Source of the DNA: Cantharellus purpuraceus
Lineage: Eukaryota > Basidiomycota > Agaricomycetes > Cantharellales > Hydnaceae
Reading direction: 5' to 3'
Length of the DNA stretch: 64,000 nucleotides
Assembly: GCA_025174535.1 (NCBI GenBank)
Contig: JALBUN010000047.1
Coordinates: 930,001 to 994,000, forward strand
A program made the position numbers and the translations under genes. Below are positions 1 through 11,758 of this stretch, piece by piece (within the stretch, counting starts at the first letter, position 1; each line of letters opens with the position of its first letter). The notes beneath the pieces are model-generated. The model saw only the letters and a list, made by a program, of their open reading frames with translations, had not been told where the DNA came from and ran no database searches.

Positions 1-1780
1 CCACCCCAGATGCGAAGCTAAAAGAACAATTAGTGTGTGTGAGTAATCGTTCATGTCACAGGAAGTTTCTAATACCATGTTCTGCCCAGACTTTACTGCA
101 CTTTCAATAACCCACCTAACCTAAAATGAACATTATTATCCAAATTTCAAGGTATTCGTTGCTGTGAGCACTACTCACCTGAGCGGTGGTCGTCCGTGCA
201 TAGAAAGGATCGAAAGGAATAATGTTCGTGCCTGACGTATAGAACGGCCTTCCATTGATCGTGAAGTGGAATTGATCTCCCGGGGTAATCCCTCTACTTT
301 CAACCTCGCTCTGGGGATACGGTTGTTGGATGAGCACGATTGTCCGGAATCCGGTCGACTTTGTGAAGCTAATGTCTCCAGGACTAAGTTGCACGGTGAC
401 ATTGTACCGTTTTGGATTTCCCAGATTATGAGGGTACCAAAGCTCTGGCACACCGTTTGGAACAGTAAAAGTCGCAGAGACGAATGTTGGCTCGTTCCGA
501 CCGCCTGGCACAGACTTCAACCGAAGCACAGGTGAGGAGAGCTTGAGTTCTGGAAAAGATATTTTCATGCTGGGGGAGGCAACGTGAGATGTAGCACGGA
601 GACCCAATGTGACATTGACAACCCAATCTGCAGATGGGTCAGGCTCGATGGAGGGCTGTTGTCCTTTCTTGTGGATTTCAACGGAGGACTCCTCGATCCA
701 GAGGGAGGGTTCGTTAAGTTTATGTGAGGAAGTAGGCAGAGTGACAAAGTACTAAAACATCATTTGTGAGTTGCATGAGTCACTTCACCGTAAAACACCT
801 TACAGCAGGTTTGTGAATTCCAGAAGGCACAAATGCTGGTCCCCAGTCCCATCCGAACTAAATTTCGTTGAGTACTAGCATGAAACAGACGGGATAATAT
901 GGCGCATACATCAGAAGCCACTTTACGAACCCACTGTCGAGCTCCAGGGACTTCGAACTGAATAACAGCAATCAACGGTGATAGGAGAGACTTGCAGAAG
1001 GTCTCTTTACGGTATCGCTCGCAATAAGGGTCTCTGCATCAGGACGAGCGCTGACGTTGAGGCCATAGAGGTATGCTGATTCGAAAGATACAGTCAAATT
1101 TCTGTTCCGAGCTTCTGTAGTAGACGCCAAAATGTGAGATACGTTGAACGTGTATCTAGGTATAAGATCATGTTAATCAAACCGCACAATTACTACAAAA
1201 TCTTACTGCCGGAATTCATTATCAGTCCACGCAACGGGCTGACCCGCCAATGTCTGTGAGCGCATGTCAGGCAGGCGACCCACATATGCAACAAACTCGG
1301 CGCACAATGTTTGCCACTGTATCAAGGCCATAAAACACAAGTAAGGTAGATTGTGACTTGTTCCCAACAGTGGAAAGGAAAGGCGTGACATCTGCCGTGT
1401 AGGTCCAGTTGTCGGTTATGATCCATCGCTGAGTGAAGTCTAAGGCATTCGTCCGCAAATGATAGACACTGTATGCTAGACTATACACTTGCCATTGATA
1501 CCCAAGAGCGGTTCTGTTATGATACCTGCTTTCAAAAGATCCAGATGAGCCTGCGACGGAACCGCGCCCTTGATGATGGTTATTTAGCCAGCTGTTCCAG
1601 CACTGTCAGACGAGTACACTGCAGACGCACTGGAATAGCAATCGACCCATTCTGATTTCGCAGTGTCCAGTTGAGGTTTGAAAGGCTATAAGTTGCGGCA
1701 GAGCTTGCAAGGCCATCGCTCGCTGACACCGCAAACACGCTCGACCACCAAGAACAAACGGCTAGCAGTTGCACCCACAT
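1..1780 (-). CDS. Beta-mannosidase (glycoside hydrolase family 2), N-terminal part, runs off the window
   Basis: The product should hydrolyse terminal beta-mannosyl residues from mannan- or N-glycan-derived oligosaccharides outside the cell or in the secretory path. The chosen ATG at 1780 opens a signal peptide (MWVQLLAVCSWWSSVFAVSA) that an upstream in-frame ATG at 1840 would bury. Short exons follow: a segment with NWTLRNQNGSIAIP, one with VPSQAHLDLLKAGIITEPL (about 1515-1575), one with RWIITDNWTYTADVTPF, one with LAGQPVAWTDNEFRQ, then the jelly-roll part, and from about 607 downwards a long exon with PELWYPHNLGNPKRYNVTV and GDQFHFTINGRPFYTSGTN, the typical GH2 entry to the catalytic barrel. 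The catalytic glutamates lie beyond base 1. Several NxT sequons fit a secreted glycoprotein. Family assignment is secure from motif order; exact exon borders are approximate. Confidence 0.85.
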
Positions 1781-2286
1781 TGCGTTGGACACGACAGCGA
1801 ACAGGAGGTCTACATACGCATTTTGGTTTGGTACTACCATTCTTATACGTTACAACATACACCAGCTGATCACGATCACGATCGGCGGAATCCCGCTTCG
1901 AGCTTGTGACTGTGTTCTGAAAGCACGCGATAGAAAGTCGGTCCCCAGTCGTGCTCAGCCACGTGACGTCACGCGAAGGTCGCCGGTCCGCCAATGCAGA
2001 GCAAGATCAACTGATGGCTATACGCCTCTCACAACTACTATTAACATCTAACAACTCTGCTCGGGAGGCCCATCTGCCGTCCGACTTTCCGTTGCCGCGG
2101 CGAGCCTGGCCTAAACGTCAGGGTCCTCTACATCTGATGACCTTCGAATTCAAAGTGCCACATGTACCGTCTTATATGGCTCCAAGATCCATGTCGCCTG
2201 TGTCTTGGTCATCATGGGAAACCAGGCATACTGTCAGAGACAGGACGACCAATCGATCATCGCTGATAGACCAAACTTTGCCGTAG
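1781..2286. promoter_or_regulatory. Intergenic region, putative promoter of the beta-mannosidase
   Basis: No open frame here resembles a protein. At 1960-1971 an E-box CACGTG overlaps a perfect CRE-like palindrome TGACGTCA, about 180 bp upstream of the mannosidase start. Both are known bZIP or bHLH target motifs in fungi. A regulatory role is inference. Confidence 0.3.
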
Positions 2287-2917
2287 TCAGTCTGCCTCAG
2301 GAGATAGTATGTGTTCCTAAAGCAGAAGATTGGAGTGAGAAAAGCGGACAGAGTCTCCATGCACATACATGCTCTTCACTATGTCCAGGCAGAGCATTAG
2401 TCTTGGATGCGTCGTAAAACTCGCCGTCTGCAACGGACTTCACAATGCGGCTGAGTGACTGAGCCAGCTCCGGAGCAACTGTCCTTGTCTCGGCCAGTTT
2501 GGTAAGAACGTCCAAGAGCGTCTCATCTTGGGTTTGCGGGACAAGCGTGTCGGAGAGTACTTGATGAAGGGAGGGCTGACTAGTCGACAGATCAAGCACA
2601 AGTTGTATGGCGTTTACAAGGGTATCTTCATCGTCACCCTCCTCGCTGAGCGATGGGGAGGAAGGATGGGGAGATGGAGACTCTCGCGATGGTTTTGAGA
2701 CAGCCGTTGGTTGGATGGCTCCTTGCTGCGCATACGCCTTGCTGATGTCTGCCCAGAGTGCGTCACCCAGTTGTTTCGCGACTGCCTCAGCTGCTTCTTC
2801 CGCATCTTCCTCATCAAACAACTCGTCACCCTCATCGTATTCTTGGTCCTCGTTGTAGTCTCCCTCCTCCATTTCCTGGTCTTCTGCGACGGTTTCATCC
2901 ATATGTGGCTCCGACAT
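2287..2917 (-). CDS. Hypothetical acidic protein, about 192 residues
   Basis: I do not recognise a family. The start is taken at 2917 (MSEPHMDETVAEDQ), because the longer frame to 2959 adds only a Gly/Arg-rich leader. Residues 10-45 are strongly acidic (many Glu/Asp), followed by a Ser/Pro stretch and a helical Leu-rich second half (LVNAIQLVLDLS, LAQSLSRIVKSVADGEFYD). An intron at 2317-2368 (GTATGT..TTTAG) joins 2369-2917 to a last exon at 2287-2316 ending HEHILSPEAD. The acidic N-terminus suggests a nuclear or chromatin-associated role, but nothing in the sequence proves it. It lies tail-to-head with the beta-mannosidase on the same strand. Confidence 0.55.
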
Positions 2918-3882
2918 GTTTGTGAATACGCGTCCACAAGCACCCCCCCTTGGTGACAATTTGCACGAGAACTGTTTTGCTGGTGGGTGATGCAGAGCTC
3001 AAGTTTGCTAGTTTATGTTACTATACACTCTGGACATCATTCCTCACAAGCGGCTCATGAAAGCTTACCCGGAAAGGTTTAGCCCAGTGCGTACTGTGCT
3101 CCATCTCATACCATGCCAGTTTTCGCATTCCAAGAGAGCTATGGGGCGGACAATACATTGCAATGATGGAATCCACGATCTACACAGATGGGGCGGCATG
3201 TACATTCAGCACATCTTCAAGTTCTGGAATTTGACGACAAACGTATGCGCCTAGGTCGGGGGATGGTATGCTAACAGGTGTTCTGTTCTAACGCAGAGAA
3301 AATCACGTCGAGCCCTTTTTCCAATAAGATACTTATTGACAGACATGTTCATATAGGAACAAAGGTTTGGAGTTTCTCCACTATCTCGCCTGTTTTGCTT
3401 AGTCTCAGGCTGTCTTTCATCCCCTTTACTGCCTTCTGTCTCAACCCTCTTCTCTCCCTGGCCAAGGCATCTATGCGGCTTTCTCAAAGCTGTGTTTCGA
3501 GCCATGTTCCTCTGTTTCAAGGCATCTGCCGTGCGGCTGTCGGTTGCAAATACAAGTTTGTTTCACGATCGACAGGCACTCGCCACCTGTGAAGTTAAGT
3601 GTCACTTCCTGACCTTGAAACAGTTGATTGGTGGACGTTCGGTGACCGAAAGACAGGTGCCACGAGAGAGAGCCGCGGCCTTGGTGGAGAAGGCGGTCTC
3701 TCTACCTTTTGTCAAGAATAGACAACATGGCATATAAGCGTCTATACAGTGATCTCGTCGTCGAGTATCGCCCCTCCCCATGCCTTTTCGGTGCACCAAT
3801 ACCGATACATGCTCCAGGGTCATGTACGACTTCGGAGCATCATTCAGGCATACCATCACTCTTGCTTTCCTTCACTCTCGAT
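2918..3882. other. Intergenic stretch without a supported gene
   Basis: Short open frames on both strands are low in complexity (Arg/Lys/Glu-rich on minus, Phe/Ser-rich on plus) and lack convincing splice partners. The minus frame at 3602-3859 could be a downstream exon of the orphan frame at 3883-4143, but its residues look like shadow sequence. Confidence 0.4.
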
Positions 3883-4143
3883 TCATTCAAGCTTACTCAT
3901 GGTAGACCCATCGTCGAATTCAACGACAAGGCCAAAAGTAGATTTGGCTTGTTCCCACAGCATCATCCTGACCTTGTCCAATGGTTTGAGAGTGATGCCT
4001 ATGCCTGCGCTATCTTTCACACTGCCCATACCTGGAGTGATGACGGTCCACCTTGTGACTTCAAATCGACCAAGCTTGTCTATGCGGCCGAGAACATCGT
4101 GCGGCCTCCCTATTCCCTTGACTTGAAGGATGATGGCTGCGGA
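3883..4143 (-). CDS. Orphan open frame, possibly an internal exon of a small unknown gene
   Basis: This minus-strand frame is open for 86 codons and has natural protein composition, with segments such as RPHDVLGRIDKLGRFEV, TPGMGSVKDSAGIGITL and STFGLVVEFDDGSTMSK. It has no early ATG, so it would be an internal exon. A donor (GTAAGC) sits near the 3' end after DDGSTM. AG acceptors lie at its 5' side, including one directly before the codons for RPHDVLGR. I cannot find convincing partner exons on either side, so it may be a fragment of a decayed gene. No family is recognised. Confidence 0.3.
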   Translation of the reverse strand, partial: SAAIILQVKGIGRPHDVLGRIDKLGRFEVTRWTVITPGMGSVKDSAGIGITLKPLDKVRMMLWEQAKSTFGLVVEFDDGSTMSKLE

Positions 4144-4386
4144 TCATATTGCTATCGCTTTCCGCTACAAAGCACGATAGTACCTCCATATTTCGCCTCT
4201 CTTCTATTCCTTTCGAATTACCTTCAATGCTGCACGTGGCAAATCTTGAGTATGTACATATTCTCTACGATACGCACCGAGTACACGGGAGGTGACGTTT
4301 ACATATCAGAATCCCATGTTGCGCGATGTAGTATACTTGTCACCATGAAGTTATACTATCCATACAAACATAATTTAGTGAACAAA

Positions 4387-5349
4387 TCAAGCATCTGGTT
4401 CTGGTTTTTGCATCATCTGAAGATTTTTTCGTTCCCTCGCCTTCGCAGCTTCAGAGAGTGGTTTACGAGGCCAAATCGCTTCTGGAGGATCCCAAATCCC
4501 CAACTCCCTTTTCAGTTCCTCGACATCCTGTTCCCATCTTTCTTCCCAGTACACGTCTATCAGACATCTCGCGCTACCTCCACAGCGCAGTGCCCAGGGT
4601 ATATATTCTTTTACCAATCTCGCTCGTTGTTCAGAGGTCAGACGAAGAGGCCCGAATACGGCTGAGATAGCGGCAACTGGGAGACGGAAGTTGGCAAATT
4701 CGAAGAACTTTAGCGCAAGCTCAGATGGGACGGACACCGGGAGCGAGCAAATACAGTGGTAGAAGTCGTGGCATTCGCGGTAGCGTTGCATAACATAGGC
4801 TAGCTCTGGGTCCGCGATATAGCGCACCTATATTCGAGTTTATTCGTGAAATATCAGGACAGCTCAGAGAACGCACAGGTTCACGAGTATCGGGAGTAAC
4901 CCCACAGCGCTCTAACCATGTGACATATGACCTCCCAAATGTCCCTACGGGGAGTCTAGCAAGAGCCTCCATGTCTACCGTCTCAGAATTGATGCGTGGT
5001 CTTCGTTTCAAAATCCGCCTGCCTTCTGTACTTTCGAGCATGATGTCCCGTAGGCGAGGCAAAGCGGGACCTGCTGTCGTCTCTCCTAAAGCCGCTATCA
5101 TGTCTAATAATCAAAAGAGGAGGGGGTTAGTGTTTGGACCTATGAAGCAACTGACTTGCCTCCTCGTCTTGGATTCGCGAGAGACGCAACAGCTGAGCCT
5201 ACAGCTAGAAACGCATTTTCAAACCAGTTCAATGGAATATGACCTTCGTATGTACGCTGGGACTGGGAATACCGTCGAGGAATCAGTTGAATAATCGGCA
5301 ATGGTTTCGGTGGCCTTTTGAGGAGCGACGTCAATGTGAATCGAGACAT
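4387..5349 (-). CDS. COQ4: Ubiquinone biosynthesis protein COQ4
   Basis: COQ4 organises the mitochondrial coenzyme Q synthesis complex on the matrix side of the inner membrane. The model is three exons, 5160-5349, 4877-5103 and 4387-4827, giving about 284 residues, the usual length. The N-terminus (MSRFTLTSLLKRPPKPLP) is basic and fits a mitochondrial presequence. IPLNWFENAFLAVGSAVASL and DMIAALGETTAGPAL are family hallmarks, and the zinc-binding type motif is present as RECHDFYHCI in exon 3, followed by FANFRLPVAAISAVFGPLRL. Intron 2 (4828-4876) is ordinary GT..AG. Intron 1 (5104-5159) starts GCAAGT, a GC-AG intron, needed to restore the conserved RRG-DM junction. The long plus-strand frame over 3709-4665 is its antisense shadow. 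Confidence 0.93.
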
Positions 5350-5635
5350 TATCTTTCGGAAGCGCGCGTCGCGTGCTACAATTGGAGAAGCCCACTAGCA
5401 CATGGATGTAAATCATTATCAACGTACAAGGTGCAAGACCATATATATCTCCAGTGGCAAAATATAATATAACAGTAACAGTATGCACATGAGCTAGATA
5501 GCAGCTTCAACTCCCAATATAAATCCAGGCAGAACTGGAAGGAGTTGGATTAAAGAATGGTAATGTGTGGTCGTTGCGGTAACATAACAAAACTAGAAGC
5601 AGGCCATCCAGCTTCGACATGTTGGCGGGAAGATG

Positions 5636-8600
5636 TTACGTGTCACCCTTCACGGCTGATCGTGCCTTGCCAACACGCATTCCTACACGGACCAGAGTTT
5701 CGAGCGACGCTCGCCCGTTAATCAAGAGGTCTTCATCCCATTGCACAATACCCTTTTCGAAAAGTAACACAATGGTCGACCCGCCTGTCAACGAGTTATA
5801 GAGCGTCATGTGTCCCGAAGAGATAAAATTCATACCGAATGCAAAATACCCAAACTCTTGGCCGCGGGTGACATGGTCGCCTTCCTCGACAGTTGTAATA
5901 ATACTGCCCACCATCATAGCCCCAATGCATACGGCAAAAACTTTTCCAAAGACTGGGCTATTGATGGGAACGATTTTTCGAGCGTTTTCGCCATACACGT
6001 CCAGACTGCAGAAAAATTATTAACAAGATGGATAGAGCAAGATACCCCGTACCTTGTACGAATTGCTTGGGGCTGGAGATGCATAGATAAATATATTTCT
6101 GGTCATAGAACAACATTATTGACCGAACGTACGTTAACAGTGTAATATTCTCCTGACACATATGTCATGGGACCGATGGTGCCATCCACTGGCGAGTGGA
6201 AGCGATGGTAATCTTGCGGGGCGAGACGGAAAATTGCCAATGCACCACCTGCATACTTGGGAGCCTGATCCCTATAGCGCTCTCCCAACAGCCTGGAAAC
6301 AGTAAACTCCCGTCCTTTGATCCAGAATTGAGTTGCCTCATTGACAGACTCGAAGGCCATCATACGACAATCTGCACCGCTTACAAGAATAGTTGGATCA
6401 TCCGGATTGTCTAATGGGCGAGCAGATTCCCTAAGTTTGCGGTAGAAAAATTGGTTGAAGGTTTCTAGACCCAATGTGAGCCCTAGATTTCGTAAAAGAT
6501 TTGTGCGACATACTGAATGAGTCAATAGGGTCACGAATCTCATCTATGTTGAGTTGATGGAATTCAATGAAAGTTGGTATCTCGCGTGCAGACTCAGGCG
6601 AGTCATATTTCATTCCTTGCTTGATGGACATCGACTTAAGCAAGCGGCGGGCTTAAAGAGTGTCAGATAAGCACTAGTTATGAACGCAAATGTCACCTCG
6701 AGCGCCCTCCATTCTACTCGTTGCACCCTGTAGGATGAATGTCAACAAGACATGACCATCAATGAGATCGGTCAAACCTTGTATAGTAATCGAATGCCTA
6801 ATCGTACATATGCTTGCATTTTCTCTTCTTCTAATTGGCCAGTCATTCTATTCTGAACAATGATGTTTGCTGAATTCTGCAAGACTGACGTCAAGGCAAC
6901 CCTATTTTGCTCATCTAATAGAGTGCACTCACCGCTCCCAACTGATATGCACCACTTGACACCTTGGTAAGAACTTTCGTGTACCATTTCCGCTGTGCCT
7001 GGCTGGGAGTAACGAAGTTGCTCACAACGATTCTGTCAACTCTTCCCCAATCACGACTTGCACATAACGCAATATGTGTCACAATATCTGCCTCTGCCTT
7101 CGACTTTAAACGAGGTCGATGGCATAGGGGGCAGTTTTTGATATTGATGACACGCTCCACAGCATCTTCAGAACTTCCAGAGGAATCCTCTGCGTCTGAA
7201 GAGGAAACGGAAGATTGTCGCGTCGCCGAATCCGAGGCAGGTGGTGTATCTCCTGTGACGCTGAGCCCTAAACCAGTGGCGGATGAGGACGTGCTAAGAG
7301 TGGGGGAGACAAACTCGGACAGAGACAATTGGGATGGTTCGCTCGGATGTACTGGAGGTTGAATCAAGTCATTACCGGATGAATGTGCGCTCCCCAAGAG
7401 AGGCACATGGTGCAACGATGGACCAGCAAAATCCAGCCTATCGAGAACAGGAGGTTGCGAAAAGTCTTTAGAGGAAAAACGCGGAGTCACGGGAGTACTC
7501 GAGTCAAGATGTGGTGCGATATCCTTTGGAATACGCTTCTTTTCAGACCTGGGACGCGTGAGTTCCTGTTCGAGACAAATGACAGCCTCATCAAATGACA
7601 ATTCTCCCTCGACTGACTTCCCATGTCTGGTCAAGAAGCTATCAACAGTTTCATTGCTCAATGTCGATCCCAGAGAGTCTAGCATGGAAGATATCTCGAG
7701 ATGAGAAAGGGTTGCAGTATCGTCCATATCATACTGAGTGAGATATTGTCGCCAGAAACGTTGGCGAAGTGCATCATAGGGTTGATATTTGGCTCTGAGA
7801 GTAATCGTCGGTTTGTGCTTTGCCTCCCAAGTGGCATCCTTGGTCGGCGTCAATGGTAGCTGGAACTTCATCATGTCATGATCAAGCTCCTGCACGTTCT
7901 GATATAATCCTGTGATAGGGTCTTTCTTAGGTGCTCTATCCAAGAGCTCTGTCAGGTCGAAGCTGGCCTCCCCGACGTGATCATTTCCTGAGAGCTTGTC
8001 CCAATCAAGGATCGTGAAATGCACTTTGAAATTAGCCTCGTATCGGCGAACGTGGAACAGAAGTTTTTCGTCCCATATCGGGTTGAGGGAGTGGCGAATG
8101 ACGCGTGTCCGAAACACTTTCTTTCCGAAAGATATAACAACGAAGGGGTCCATGTCCCAACCTAGTCGTGTAACTGACAAAACTGTCAGTCATCGATTGA
8201 AGTCAAGAGTGCAGATGGCTGGCTCACGGTTCTTCAGTTTAGGCAAGTCTTCAGCACGATTTACTTCGAGCATCACAATACCCAGAATATCATTACCCGC
8301 AGAAAGGTTGTACTCGGCCTTTTTGGCCGACCAGGACTTTCTGAACTTTTTCCTTTTTCCTTTGAGGGCATTATCTGATCCAGGTGGAACGCGCGAAAGA
8401 ACGGGCGTTGTATCTGATGCAGTGCTAGAGTCGGGTGGTACTGGCGTCAACGACCCTCTCCGATGAAACTTCGGGATGAAGCTAGAAGAAAGAGGTCTAT
8501 GAGGCTTCGGTCTCTCTGGCAATAACTCAGATTGAGAGTGAGTCAAAAGTGCTGGTGATGAGGGTGACGCAAGGGCAACCGGCGCAGCTGGCAGGGGGGA

Positions 8601-9556
8601 GGAAGAGAAGGGATCTGTGTCGCCTGGTTCAGTTTCCTCGGCATCTGACTCTGCTTCGCCGTCAGAGCTCAGGCCGTCATCCATGAACGCATGGCCTTCT
8701 TTCCCGGAACGAATAGTACCAATTCCGATTGTCTACAAAGGCATATAGCGGTCATAGATATAGTCAGTTATCAGTATCAGTGCAAGCCTTGGATAAATCA
8801 TACGTACAGGGGCGGCAGTATGTAGCGTCGTTCCTGCCCTACCCGATATCCTGAGAAACTCGGCGTAAACATTATCGTAGTCTGGAGGCTGGAGGGCATC
8901 TTTAGGAGAAACAAATCCCAATTTGATCTGAATTGACCCCGAAGAAGGAGTTAACGGCTTTGTAGAAACAACTGGGGTCCAAAAAGGCTTGGAGCAAAGC
9001 GGGTTAGCCTCTCTACGTGACCTCGTGTGCACGGACACTCACCTCATTCTTAGAGTCTTCGAAGGACACAGAAGCACCGTCTCTGAACCAATCTTCCAAC
9101 GACAATGAGACCTCTCCCAAATATTCTTTCTTAAAAGTATCCTTATCCCACAACACCAATTCCAGAACCCCCAAAGTCCCTACAAGAGAGAAGTGGATTG
9201 GGAACTCAAATGTAGCATCTTTCGCGTCCCAAGTTGGGTTGAGAGTGCGTTTCACTGTTGAGGTCTGGTGGCGTTGACGCGAGAAAGAAACGACCACAAA
9301 GCTATATGGTGCGCACGTGAGCTCTGATAACACACCATAAAGCGAGAGAAACTCACGGATCGCTGGCCCCATTCTTATCTTTTGCAAGCAGATCCTTCGC
9401 AGAGACGACTTGAACTCTGACGAGCACCGCTGGAGTCTCTCCGGGCTGGGGGTGCAGCGTTGCTCGTCGGCTCCCCCCACGGATTGGCTTCAAGCGCGTG
9501 GCTGAAGACGCGGCGCTCTTGAGGACGCGTCCAAGCTTCTTAGGTGGTGGAACCAT
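5636..9556 (-). CDS. Phosphatidylserine decarboxylase, type II with two C2 domains and an EF-hand-like region
   Basis: It converts phosphatidylserine to phosphatidylethanolamine, probably at Golgi or endosomal membranes as for fungal Psd2-like enzymes. The start at 9556 ([18 protein letters not shown]) is the first ATG before the first C2 domain. In order come C2-1 ([22 protein letters not shown], then [18 protein letters not shown]), a Ser/Pro-rich linker with an acidic patch near 8640-8684, C2-2 ([30 protein letters not shown]), an EF-hand-like stretch ([18 protein letters not shown]), a putative zinc pair (CPLCHRPR), and the decarboxylase domain ([42 protein letters not shown]). The autocatalytic cleavage motif is FGGST, formed by splicing out 5785-5835, and is followed by IVLLFEKG. 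All expected parts are present, so the gene looks intact. Confidence 0.93.
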
Positions 9557-10042
9557 TGGTGCATGGAACGGGGGATATGGGCGAAGTAAAGCAGGAGATG
9601 GTGGAGGGAGGACCTGGCCGTGACTACAGCACGAGCGGACGTGACATCGCTCTGTGATAACTCTCAAGACTTGACATGTGCTTTGTCAAGACTGATCCGT
9701 GACTTAATCGCAACATGTTTATATTAAGTCCGGTTATACCCATTCTCGGGGTTGTACTGCTAATTCACGCGTGGACATATACCCTATGTATATCCTTTCC
9801 AGAGCTCTGCCTAGCTTCTGCATTTAAAGACTCATCTGCAGGTGTAAAAATAAGTCAAATATGAGGTCCAATCACTTGAAGTTGTCGCCCGCAGTCACAA
9901 AATTGACGACAGTCTTAGACAGTGTTGATCTATTACCTCTGGTAAGGACTACAAGTGATGCCTCTGTCGCCAGGCACTGCCTCAGCTCACACGTGATTCA
10001 GCATAAACGGACCTGCGGAATAAGAAGCTTCGACTCATCATC
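9557..10042. other. Intergenic region
   Basis: This is the upstream region of the decarboxylase gene and the 3' flank of the next minus-strand gene. I see no supported gene or RNA in it. Confidence 0.5.
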
Positions 10043-11758
10043 CTAACGTAATGTGTGGCCTGCTTCCCCAGATGATGTCGAGCGCACGATGTCGCTGCGT
10101 TCCCTTTGACTGAACCCTGGGAGTCTAGGAAGTCGTTCGCTGGGGACCGAGCCGATACGGGCAACTGCAGGGCCAGGAAGTCTAGAGACCGCGCCCATCC
10201 GTGATGTTGCCTTTTCGGTAGTCTCACCCTTATGGAAGGCGGAGGCTGCGACGGAGGGACCTACTCTCCGGCCTGGAACTTTCAAATTGGTCGTCGTGGG
10301 TTTGGCAGTGAAAGTTCTCTGGGAGGCGGCAGTGCATTGATGCCCTATGCTTCCGACAACTGGACGCCGCCCTGCACTTCCTCGAGGTATGCCAGAACTG
10401 TAAGTCGTGGAACTTCTGGCTGTAGATTCTGTAGGCGATTTGGCTGAAGTAATTGAGCCTGAACGTGTGACAGAGCTTGTAGGGATCATCCCGCGCTTGG
10501 CAGACGCATTTGCAGCTCGATGCTGTTTTGACGTAAAAACCTTTACTTTCTTAGTCGGTGCAGGGACTGAAGAAACTCTCCTCGCGCTGGGTGGCGTACT
10601 CTGCCTTTGCAAGCCGAGGGTAGATGCAGTTTCAGACTCTTCCGTTGGTGAACGTTCAGTGTAGCTGCTCCCCGTGAAACCGCTTGACAATGTACATAGA
10701 TCTTGTTGCTGGTAATGGGCCCGTTGGGAGCAAGTTTCAGCTTGCCCAACCGTTGGCTGGGTGCGTGTCATGTTGGTCGAGTGTATATCCTCTGACAAGT
10801 GGCCTGAATAAATGCCGTGATCAGCAACATCGAATCAAACTCAGGGAACGAGTGACATACTTGCTGCGCTCGACAAGTCACCAAGGTTCTCCTCGGAAGT
10901 CACTGTTTGTGATGAAAGCTTTGCACGTGGAGTAGAGGGTTCCGATGAATCAACGAGAACATGACGGTCCATATCAATGTCTTCCGAGCTTCTTGACAAG
11001 AACGAAATTTCTCCATTCACCAAATCGAAGCTTGCATCCTGAAAATTGAACGTACTAGAGGAAAAAGATGTAAGAGTCGTGGAGATATCAATGGAGGAGC
11101 GACGACGAGACGGCTTGTGCATAGATTTGTCGTTGTTGTTTGGGGGCACAAGTGCGTTCGACGACGATGTCTGCAGGCTCCCTCTCCAAGGCTCGACATT
11201 TTCAGGAAGTAAAAGGTCGATAGGAGATTGCGTGGTTTGGACGAGCGAGTCATTATCGTTGTAGACGCCGCTCACAGAAATAGCTGGAACTGGCGGAAGG
11301 GCTAAGTGAGTCTGGCGAAGGGGAGATGGGGGCAGGGTCGTTCCAGATGACTGAGGCTGATGCGGAGACATGGTTTGTTTGTGCAATAAAAGTGATGACG
11401 AAACTGCTTGGGAGGGAAAATTATCCAGGCTAAGCTCTGTGAGCGGCAGCCTGGGTGAGACTTGTAGTCTACAATCATTTGACTCATCCTCTGCGTCCTC
11501 GAGCTCCACTAGCTGGCCTGATGAAAGACCTAAGGCCTCCATATTTGAAGAACATGTAATCCTGGAGATGCGATTAAAGAACACAGACATGGTAAGCTCA
11601 TCAGGAGCCAGGTTTTCCTTGTTCTCTACACATCTGTCAAAGACTCTGTGAAGAGTATTAGGAGTTGTGGGTGGTGATTCCGGTATGGGCACATTGACCG
11701 CATTGGCAAGTAATGGGTCGAAAAGGTCTAAGAGACTCGGGCGTGGCTTGCACGCCAT
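10043..11758 (-). CDS. Hypothetical Ser/Thr/Pro-rich protein, 552 residues
   Basis: The start is the second ATG of the frame at 11758 (MACKPRPSLLDLFDPLLANA). An intron at 10804-10860 (GTATGT..TTCAG) joins exon 10861-11758 to 10043-10803 and keeps the frame exactly, with 553 codons including the stop. The N-terminal 50 residues look ordered (LLDLFDPLLANAVNVPIPES, then RVFDRCVENKEN). The rest is Ser/Thr/Pro- and Arg-rich and probably disordered, with basic-Ser patches (KPSRRRSSIDIS, ARRVSSVPAPTKKVKVF) resembling kinase sites. KEN in VENKENLAP could be an APC/C degron, but one short motif proves little. I do not recognise the family. A CACGTG lies at 11788-11793, 30 bp upstream of the start. Confidence 0.65.

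Noticed and set aside
2607..2956. Plus-strand frames over the acidic protein gene
   Set aside because: They are Ser- or Phe/Val-rich antisense shadows of its Glu/Asp codons.
3709..4665. 318-codon plus-strand frame, one of the longest in this part
   Set aside because: It runs antisense to COQ4 exon 3 and to the orphan minus frame, and its residues (Phe, Tyr, Ser, Trp-rich) resemble no protein; a shadow frame.
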